Source of the DNA: Bradyrhizobium sp.
GTDB lineage: Bacteria; Pseudomonadota; Alphaproteobacteria; Rhizobiales; Xanthobacteraceae
Reading direction: 5' to 3'
Length of the DNA: 34,244 bases
Assembly (NCBI GenBank): GCA_021732175.1
Contig: JAKFVP010000559.1
Coordinates: forward strand, 1 to 34,244
Each line of letters starts with the position of its first letter. Position 1 is the first letter of the stretch. The notes under the pieces were generated by a model that was not told the origin of the DNA, ran no database searches, and saw nothing but the letters and a program-made list of their open reading frames with translations. Below, one piece after another: positions 20,682-27,254 of this stretch. A program made the position numbers and the translations under genes.

Positions 20682-21330
20682 ATGGCGGCGCAACACAACC
20701 GGGCAAGAATGTTCGCGGTACTGAGCGCGACCAACGAAGCGATCTTACGGAGCACTTCCGAACAAGATCTCTATCAAGATGTTTGTAATGCTGCGGTTGA
20801 TGGCGGCAAATTTCTGGGCACGGCCATTTTCCTGATCGAGGACGACTCTTCGTGGTTCCGGATGGCCGCTGGGGCCGGTCCCTTCGTTCATTTGATCGAG
20901 CAACTTCGTTTTTCTTCTGATGCCACCATTCCGCACGGTCAGGGACTCGGTGGCGAGGCGTTTCGCACGGCCAGACCGTGCATTAGCAGCGATGTTCTCA
21001 ACGATCCCAGAACCCAACCGTGGAAGGAACTGGCCGCGAGCGCGGGCCTGACGGCGAGTGCCGTGCTGCCTCTCCTTCGAGACGGCCAAGCGGACAAGAC
21101 ATTGGCACGATAGCCCAATTCCCATCAGATCTGGAGCCGGCCTACCCCTATTGAGAAATGGAGAAGCGGTTGGCGTCCTGCTCTTCCTGTCGAGCGAAAC
21201 GGATGTGTTTACCCCAGAATTTATGAAGCTGCTGGGGCGGCTTGCTGACAACGTATCATTCGCGATGGAAATGCTGGAGCGTGAGGACGCCCGACGCGCT
21301 GCAGAGCAAGCTAAGGACCGGCTGACGCGG
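20682..21330 (+). pseudogene. GAF-domain sensor fragment, frameshifted and truncated
   Basis: First frame FAVLSATNEAILRSTSEQDLYQDVCNAAVDGGKF...SAVLPLLRDG, second frame GAGLPLLRNGEAVGVLLFLSSETDVFTPEFMKLLGRLADNVSFAMEMLEREDARRAAEQAKDRLTRM. Confidence 0.78.
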
Positions 21331-21331
21331 A

Positions 21332-21503
21332 TGCCCCGTCAACGACTTCATGACCAAGAACGGAAGCATCCGCGACGACGGCCGCATGATGCGCGACATG
21401 TACCTTTTGCAGACCAAGAAGCCGTCGGAATCGAAGGGCGAGTGGGACCTGATGAACGCCGCCGCGACCATTCCGGCTGAGGTAGCGTATCGGTCGCTCG
21501 CGG
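21332..21503 (+). pseudogene. C-terminal fragment of a Liv/urea-type ABC substrate-binding protein
   Basis: CPVNDFMTKNGSIRDDGRMMRDMYLLQTKKPSESKGEWDLMNAAATIPAEVAYRSLAD resembles the C-terminus of branched-chain amino-acid-type SBPs; fused to the GAF fragment. Confidence 0.7.
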
Positions 21504-22078
21504 ACCCGCCCAATGGCGCCGAGCACCTTCCCGTCCCTCTTGATGGGAATGCGGGAAACGACTCTGTCTCCGCCGCGCATGCGCTGAATTTTCCCGACCT
21601 CGGCCTTGCCCGTGGCCACGATCTCATGCAGTCGCGTGTTGTCGATGACGGTCTCGACCGGGCGTCCGTTTCCTTCGCCGGCCTTCAGCCCGAAAAACGC
21701 TTCGTGGATCGGAGAAATGTAGACGATCTTGGCCTTGTCATCGACGATCGTCATGGCGTCGAACGGATCCGTCAGCAGGTGCTGCAGGATGTCTCAGGAG
21801 AAATCGACGCTGCCGATGAAGCTGAGAAGTGCGTCGCCCGGCGTTTCGCTGAGAACGAGCATCTCTCTGGACCCGGCCGGAGTGACCAGCACCATGTAGA
21901 TCTTGCGATCGAGATTCAGCGTCGTGATGCGCCGCTCGCGGGCCTCGGCCATCCATGCCTGATCTGCGGTCAACGAATTCAGACGTGGATCGGAGCCCAC
22001 GCCGACCGAAGCGATTACACGAGCCGCAGCGTCGAAGAGAAGCACACCGGCAATCGTGGCGGTAATCGGATTAGGCAT
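21503..22078 (-). pseudogene. PAS-containing N-terminal portion of a probable sigma-54-dependent regulator, one in-frame stop then truncated
   Basis: MPNPITATIAGVLLFDAAARVIASVGVG...LSFIGSVDFS*DILQHLLTDPFDAMTIVDDKAKIVYISPIHEAFFGLKAGEGNGRPVETVIDNTRLHEIV...; same frame on both sides of the TGA at 21794-21796. Confidence 0.7.
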
Positions 22079-22080
22079 TT

Positions 22081-22157
22081 CCTCAGTGTCCTTGTTGAGG
22101 ACACGTGAGCACAGTGAGGACGCCGCTCAAGAAACTTTGCCGCTCCTGAGGACACAA
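22081..22157. promoter_or_regulatory. Cluster of four TGAGGAC-type repeats, candidate enhancer (UAS) for a sigma-54 activator
   Basis: cctcagtgtcc (22081, inverted), ttgaggacacgtgag (22095), agtgaggacgcc (22113), cctgaggacacaa (22145); upstream of a sigma-54 promoter. Confidence 0.6.
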
Positions 22158-22227
22158 ATTTAAGAGGCTCCAAAGGCTACCCCTGCAAAACAAGGAGTTC
22201 CACGACCCAGGAGCAGCAGCGGCGAAA

Positions 22228-22243
22228 TGGCACGGGTGTTGCT
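22228..22243 (+). promoter_or_regulatory. Sigma-54 (-24/-12) promoter
   Basis: TGGCACGGGTGTTGCT matches TGGCACR-N4-TTGCW at every specified base; 62 bp before the [11 protein letters not shown] start. Confidence 0.8.
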
Positions 22244-22304
22244 GATGTCTGGATAGCAGCAACGCCCATGAAGGCAGTTCTCGAATGCTGCATTGCGAGA
22301 TAGG

Positions 22305-22850
22305 ATGAAACCGTACTTAACTCTCCATCACCCTGCGAGCGCGCAGCGCTACTACAGCGAACGGATGGTGGCGCGAAGACACCTTCTACAGTCTGCTCAC
22401 CAGTCATGCGACCGAGCGGCCTGATGCCGTGGCGCTGCAGGATGCTCGCCAAACGCTGACGTGGGGTGAGCTCAAGCGTTGGACGGACGGTGTCGCGGCA
22501 GATCTGCGCGAATACGGGCTGGTCGGCAGCGACCGCGTGATGATGTGGTTGTCCAACCGCATCGAGGCGGTCGTCATGTTCCTCGCCTGCGCGCGTGAAG
22601 GGATCGCCTGCAACCCCTCGGTCCACAAGACCTACACATGCGCCGAGGTCGGCGACCTTCTCAACACGCTGTCGGCGCGGGCGCTTCTGACTGAAGACGG
22701 TTGGGGGACCGACCGTGCGACCGTCGACTACGGCTGGTTTCTATCCGGAGATCTTGGCGTCATGGACGCCAAAGGCAATCTCCGCATCGAGGGGCGCCTC
22801 AAGGACCTGATAATCCGGGGCGGCCACAACATCTATCCGTCGCACTGGCT
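22305..22850 (+). pseudogene. Acyl-CoA ligase (ANL family) remnant with frameshift, large internal deletion and 3' truncation
   Basis: [19 protein letters not shown] then a frame shift to [41 protein letters not shown]...[14 protein letters not shown] joined to [40 protein letters not shown]. Confidence 0.85.
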
Positions 22851-22891
22851 TCTTTCTTACTTATCGCGGCCATGCGGACAGCCAACGTGCG

Positions 22892-22907
22892 TGGCACACG
22901 CTTTGCT
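22892..22907 (+). promoter_or_regulatory. Sigma-54 (-24/-12) promoter upstream of the Bug/TctC gene
   Basis: TGGCACACGCTTTGCT matches TGGCACR-N4-TTGCW at every specified base; 35 bp upstream of ATG 22942. Confidence 0.78.
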
Positions 22908-22941
22908 GACTACCAAAAAATAATGACTTCGGGAGGGTTAC

Positions 22942-23910
22942 ATGAAGAGTTGGTCGGCAATCGTTGGCGCTCTGATCCTAAGCTCGCTACCTATGGCTGT
23001 GTTGGCTGATACGTACCCGTCAAAGCCGATACGGTTGATTATCCCATTTGCTGCGGGTGGCCCGACAGACGCGCTTGGGCGAACGTTCGCTAAGGAACTC
23101 GGGGAAGTACTTGGACAAACAGTCGTCGTCGAGAACAGAACTGGCGCGGGCGGAAACATTGGAACGGACGCCGTCGCCAAGTCCCCTCCAGACGGCTACA
23201 CGATCGGCTTCGGCACGAATGGACCGCTCGCAGGCAATGTCACGCTCTTCAAGTCGCTGCCTTATGATCCGACCACGGCATTCGCCCCAATCACCCGCAT
23301 CGCGTTCGTATCGAACTTAATCGCAGTGCATCCTGCTCTGGGTGTGAAAACGTTGAGCGAACTGATTGAGTTGATTCGAAGAGAGCCCAACAAGCACAAT
23401 TTCGCGCACGGAGGCTCAGGCACTACACAGCATCTCGGCGGAGAGCTGTTCAAATCGATGGCGCAGCTGCAGATGAGCGGTGTGGCTTATCGTGGCGAAG
23501 GGCCCGCGCTTAATGACGTTATTGCGGGTCATGTCCCGATCATCTTTTTGAGTCTTGCGACCGGCATCCCCATCGTGCAGTCGGGTCACCTCATCGCGCT
23601 GGCGGTGACTTCGAAGGATCGCATTCCGGCTCTCGCTAACATTCCGACGGTGGCTGAAGCTGCCCTGCCAGGGTATGTTGCAACAGCTTGGTACGCGCTG
23701 CTCGCGCCTGCCGGTACTCCACAGCAAATAGTTGAGAAGCTGAATGCCGCTTCTCGCAAGGCCATGGAGTCTCCTGGGACGAAGAAGCTTCTCGATCAAG
23801 CCGGAGCGATTACTGCCCCCACCACACCCGGCGAGCTTGGCGAGTTCATCAAGAGTGAAATCAGTCGTTGGAAGCCAATCATTGAGATGTCTGGCGCCAA
23901 AGTCGACTGA
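22942..23910 (+). CDS. Bug/TctC-type tripartite tricarboxylate transporter substrate-binding protein
   Basis: Signal peptide, then YPSKPIRLIIPFAAGGPTDALGR...VVVENRTGAGGNIGTDAVAKSPPDGYTIGFG; full length. Confidence 0.93.
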   Translation: MKSWSAIVGALILSSLPMAVLADTYPSKPIRLIIPFAAGGPTDALGRTFAKELGEVLGQTVVVENRTGAGGNIGTDAVAKSPPDGYTIGFGTNGPLAGNVTLFKSLPYDPTTAFAPITRIAFVSNLIAVHPALGVKTLSELIELIRREPNKHNFAHGGSGTTQHLGGELFKSMAQLQMSGVAYRGEGPALNDVIAGHVPIIFLSLATGIPIVQSGHLIALAVTSKDRIPALANIPTVAEAALPGYVATAWYALLAPAGTPQQIVEKLNAASRKAMESPGTKKLLDQAGAITAPTTPGELGEFIKSEISRWKPIIEMSGAKVD

Positions 23911-23975
23911 CGAGCCGGTAGGACTTCTTGCGCGTCCAACCCCAAATGTGCTCGCACTCCCGAAACTAACGACGC

Positions 23976-23991
23976 TGGTACTTTTATTGCT
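23976..23991 (+). promoter_or_regulatory. Degenerate sigma-54-like promoter
   Basis: TGGTACTTTTATTGCT keeps GG-N10-GC spacing; 52 bp before the second [11 protein letters not shown] start. Confidence 0.45.
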
Positions 23992-24042
23992 CAGGCTTTC
24001 ACAAAGAGAACTTGAAGCACCGTGTTGCATTGCGAGATAGGG

Positions 24043-24102
24043 ATGAAACCGTACTTAACCCTCCATCACCCTGCGAGTGCGCAGCGCTACTACAGCGAGT
24101 TC
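24043..24102 (+). pseudogene. Second copy of the acyl-CoA ligase 5' end, truncated after about 20 codons
   Basis: atgaaaccgtacttaaccctccatcaccctgcgagtgcgcagcgctactacagcga is nearly identical to 22305-22359. Confidence 0.82.
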
Positions 24103-24103
24103 G

Positions 24104-24358
24104 CGTGTCATGACGTACCGGCTCGCGTCCCTCATGGACAAGGGCGTCGCGCCGAATACGGCCGCGGCGGTGACGAAGATATTCGCCACCGAAAGCAATT
24201 CCAAGTGCGCCGATGCCGGCATCCAGATCATGGGCGGCGCGGGACTGATGATGAGTTCGGAAATGCAGATGTATTTCCGCGATTCCAGGGTCGGAACGAT
24301 AGGCGGAGGCACCAGCGAAATCCTCCGCAACGTGATCGCCAAGTCAATGCTCTCATAG
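24104..24358 (+). pseudogene. Acyl-CoA dehydrogenase C-terminal fragment
   Basis: YRLASLMDKGVAPNTAAAVTKIFATESNSKCADAGIQIMGGAGLMMSSEMQMYFRDSRVGTIGGGTSEILRNVIAKSM. Confidence 0.83.
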
Positions 24359-24396
24359 GAGGACGGACAATGCGTGGTATCTCTCGTCGAACCTCC

Positions 24397-24545
24397 CTAG
24401 CCGGAACAGGCGCGCTCGCGCACACGCCGCGCCAGCAATAGCAGCTTTGCGAACGCCGCTTCGAGCCCGCCGTCACCTTCGATCTTGCGGCCAATGTCGC
24501 GGATGACGCGGCCGAGATAGGTGCCCAGCTTCCTGAGGATCATAC
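24397..24545 (-). pseudogene. Possible IS5-like transposase fragment
   Basis: [42 protein letters not shown] resembles an internal transposase segment; no complete ORF. Confidence 0.4.
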
Positions 24546-24768
24546 ACAACTCCCACCGTATCGCCCTTGAAGGCGACAGCATGCGAAGGAAAAAATCCGC
24601 GCGCCCCTTGACCGACGTCGAAAACAGCGAAACGAATCCCGGTTGACCTCAACAACCAGGTAACCAAAAGCCCTTACCCCAGCTGTCCGTCAGTTAGCAA
24701 AATTGCTGTCCAATTTTTGCGAAATACGCAGGATGAAACATCTTCAACGTACCGCTGCTTGAGAAGCG

Positions 24769-24903
24769 ATGAGAAGGGCTATTTGGGGCGTGCTGATAAT
24801 TTCGGTGGTTAGCGCCTTCGGCGGCGTTGCCTCGGCGCAGGTGTCCGATGAGGTTGTGCGTCTGGGCGTACTTGACGATATGACCAGCCGCGTTTTAGAC
24901 TAG
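24769..24903 (+). pseudogene. N-terminal fragment of an ABC substrate-binding protein
   Basis: MRRAIWGVLIISVVSAFGGVASAQVSDEVVRLGVLDDMTSRVLD*: signal peptide plus first strand, then stop. Confidence 0.6.
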
Positions 24904-25163
24904 CTGCGTCGGGCAAGGCTTCTAAGTGTGGTCAGGCTGATGGGCGCAAATTCTCCCCCCGGGGGACGATGGACAGGCCCCCGTCTTCGCGCGAGTGAAG
25001 ACTGAGCGCGCTCTTGCTCACCACCCTCGACGAGACGGAGCACAGCATTGATGTACGCAAGTTCGTGCTGAGCCTGCTCGATCTTGGCTTGGTAGGCAGC
25101 AATCATGCCGCTGATCTCGGCGCGCTTTTGCTTGAACATTTGAATGATGAGCTGATCGGCCAT
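24900..25163 (-). CDS. Small hypothetical coiled-coil protein
   Basis: MADQLIIQMFKQKRAEISGMIAAYQAKIEQAQHELAYINAVLRL...; heptad-like composition; C-terminal part looks chimeric. Confidence 0.45.
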   Translation of the reverse strand: MADQLIIQMFKQKRAEISGMIAAYQAKIEQAQHELAYINAVLRLVEGGEQERAQSSLARRRGPVHRPPGGEFAPISLTTLRSLARRS

Positions 25164-25313
25164 GCTGCATTGAAGCCGAAATCAGCCGGCCGCGACCAGC
25201 CCCGAACTTGGTGCCGTTGCTCCATAATTCGAGCGATGGCGGCGTTACTACGACAACGTTACGCCGCGCTCCTCGCTCGGCTATCGGCCGCCGGCACCAG
25301 AAACGATCTTCCC

Positions 25314-25364
25314 GCCAGCATCTGGCCTGGCCTGTGCTTCGCTCCGGCCAGGCCAAATGCTGGC
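25314..25364. repeat. Long stem-loop: 19-bp arms (one mismatch), 13-nt loop
   Basis: gccagcatctggcctggcc - tgtgcttcgctcc - ggccaggccaaatgctggc. Confidence 0.7.
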
Positions 25365-25420
25365 CGATCACGGCCGGACTCTAACATGAGCCGTGGTACC
25401 GCTCCGTGGGGCAGGCCAAT

Positions 25421-26260
25421 CTAACGCCCGTGCGCGCCGTGGTATCCGAGCGAGGCCGATAGTTCGGCTGCGGTATCGGCGACGAGTTTTCCAAGTGCTC
25501 CATTTGGTTTCGCGTCGACGCGTGTTGAGCGACCAAACACTGTCAGGGCCATGATCAACTTGCCGGTGATATCGAACACCGGTGCACTTACGGCGCCGAA
25601 GCCGTCACCACCGCCGTCTGACAGGCAAGAATAACCGCGCTCCTTGATTTCACGCATCATTCCAGCCAGAGACGCCCGTTCTTTCGGTACGTTGAGACGG
25701 CCCGACCGTCGGTTCTGGTCCAACTCGCGCTCGATTGCGGTGGCCGTACGAACCGGGTCTTCGTAGGCACAAAACAAGAGCCCCGTCGCGGAATAGGTCA
25801 GCGGGCAGTGGTGCGACGGCGCCATGGTACTCGCCAGGTCATGCCGGGCCTCGACGACCTTGATCATCGTAGGGCCCTTTTCGCCCCAGACGGCTAGCGC
25901 CGCTGTCTCGCCGACCTGATCGACAAGTGTGTGCAGCGTCGCTTCAGCCACTTGCAACGGCTCGAAGCGACTGAACCCCTTGAGCCCAAGCTGGAAAGCT
26001 ACAGGTCCGAGGTCGTATCGAGACGTCGCCGCATCCTGCCGCGCCAATCCGACGCGCATCAAACTGACGAGATATCGGTGCGCTTTGGCAGAGGGCATGC
26101 CTGCCCTCTGCGCCAGATCGGCCAATTTGAGCGGCCCATCGGCCTGGATCAGTGCGTGAATTAGATCGCCAGCAACCTCTACCGATTGGATGCCGAGTTG
26201 TGTCGGCTTGTCTGCGCCAGGCGCGTTTTCCGGCAGAGGTTCGGTTGAGCGGTCTACCAT
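25421..26260 (-). CDS. IclR family transcriptional regulator
   Basis: LIHALIQADGPLKLADLAQRAGMPSAKAHRYLVSLMRVGLARQD HTH and IclR effector domain (YSATGLLFCAY, GYSCLSDGGGDGFGAVSAPVFD). Confidence 0.92.
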   Translation of the reverse strand: MVDRSTEPLPENAPGADKPTQLGIQSVEVAGDLIHALIQADGPLKLADLAQRAGMPSAKAHRYLVSLMRVGLARQDAATSRYDLGPVAFQLGLKGFSRFEPLQVAEATLHTLVDQVGETAALAVWGEKGPTMIKVVEARHDLASTMAPSHHCPLTYSATGLLFCAYEDPVRTATAIERELDQNRRSGRLNVPKERASLAGMMREIKERGYSCLSDGGGDGFGAVSAPVFDITGKLIMALTVFGRSTRVDAKPNGALGKLVADTAAELSASLGYHGAHGR

Positions 26261-26436
26261 GAGTGTCCTTCACAGCGGCAAAGTTGCCTAATCCGACAGG
26301 CTTGACAGCCTGGCTCGCAGGAAGCATCATTACAGAATAGGAAGTTTATTACGAATTGTATAACTATCGAAGCTAGTACGAACAATACGAGACGTAACTG
26401 TGCGCAGCAACAGTTGATGCTAGGGGAGAGAGGCAG

Positions 26437-27207
26437 ATGCACGACGGATCCATTTCTGGCCTGCTGGCCGGCGATGTCGCTGTCGTCACGGGGGCGGCGC
26501 AGGGCATTGGAGCCGCTATCGCCCGCGGACTTGCCACATCCGGAGCCTCAGTAATCGTCGTCGATCGATACGCCGAGGGTGCCTGCGCAACGGCCAACGC
26601 GATCAAGGCTGTGGGCGGACACGCCGAAGGGTATGGGCTCGATGTTGCGGACCGTGCTGCGTGCTTTGCTTTTGCAACCACTGCAAGGGAGGTGTTCGGT
26701 GATGTGGCTGTGCTGATCAATAATGCAGGGATCACGCGCCGCACCGCACCCGACGACCCTGAATTTCTCAACCACCTCGACGCGCAGATTGCCGTCAATC
26801 TGAACGGCACTGCCAACATGACGATAGCTCTGCTGCCGCAGCTGCGGCGCACCAAGGGACGCGTCGTCAATGTCGGCTCGATTGCTTCCTTCGTCGCCTA
26901 TCGGAATTCGGCCAGCTACGCCGCCACCAAGGGCGCTGTCATTCAGCTGACCAAGGCGCTGGCGGCCGATCTGGCAGCGGACGGGGTACGCGTCAACGGG
27001 ATTGCACCAGGTGTCATTGCCACGCCTATGACCGAAGGGACGCGCGCTAATCCCGAGGTGATGGCCCGGTTTCTGAATCATACGCCGATGGGGCGCGTAG
27101 GCGAGCCCGAAGAGCTCGTGGGGCCGACGCTATTTCTTGCCTCACGCATGTCCTCCTACGTGACCGGTGTCATGCTACCTGTCGAGGGTGGGTATCTTAC
27201 TTCATGA
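26437..27207 (+). CDS. SDR family oxidoreductase (canonical YxxxK)
   Basis: VTGAAQGIGAAIA, NNAGITRR, SYAATKGAVIQLTKALAADLA, RVNGIAPG. Confidence 0.92.
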   Translation: MHDGSISGLLAGDVAVVTGAAQGIGAAIARGLATSGASVIVVDRYAEGACATANAIKAVGGHAEGYGLDVADRAACFAFATTAREVFGDVAVLINNAGITRRTAPDDPEFLNHLDAQIAVNLNGTANMTIALLPQLRRTKGRVVNVGSIASFVAYRNSASYAATKGAVIQLTKALAADLAADGVRVNGIAPGVIATPMTEGTRANPEVMARFLNHTPMGRVGEPEELVGPTLFLASRMSSYVTGVMLPVEGGYLTS

Positions 27208-27254
27208 ACGCCACCACCATAACCGCTTGTATCTTGTATTATGGATGATCTGCC

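Noticed and set aside
21350-22108. 252-aa plus-strand ORF as a genuine protein
   Set aside because: Only its first ~50 aa look coding (SBP C-terminus); the rest reads antisense through the PAS regulator pseudogene.
22081-22157. TGAGGAC repeats as a CRISPR array or tandem repeat
   Set aside because: Units are too short (about 8-10 bp), irregularly spaced and in mixed orientation; fits a regulator-binding cluster better.
24956-24965. CCCCCGGGGG palindrome
   Set aside because: Short GC-only symmetry expected by chance in high-GC DNA; no flanking support.
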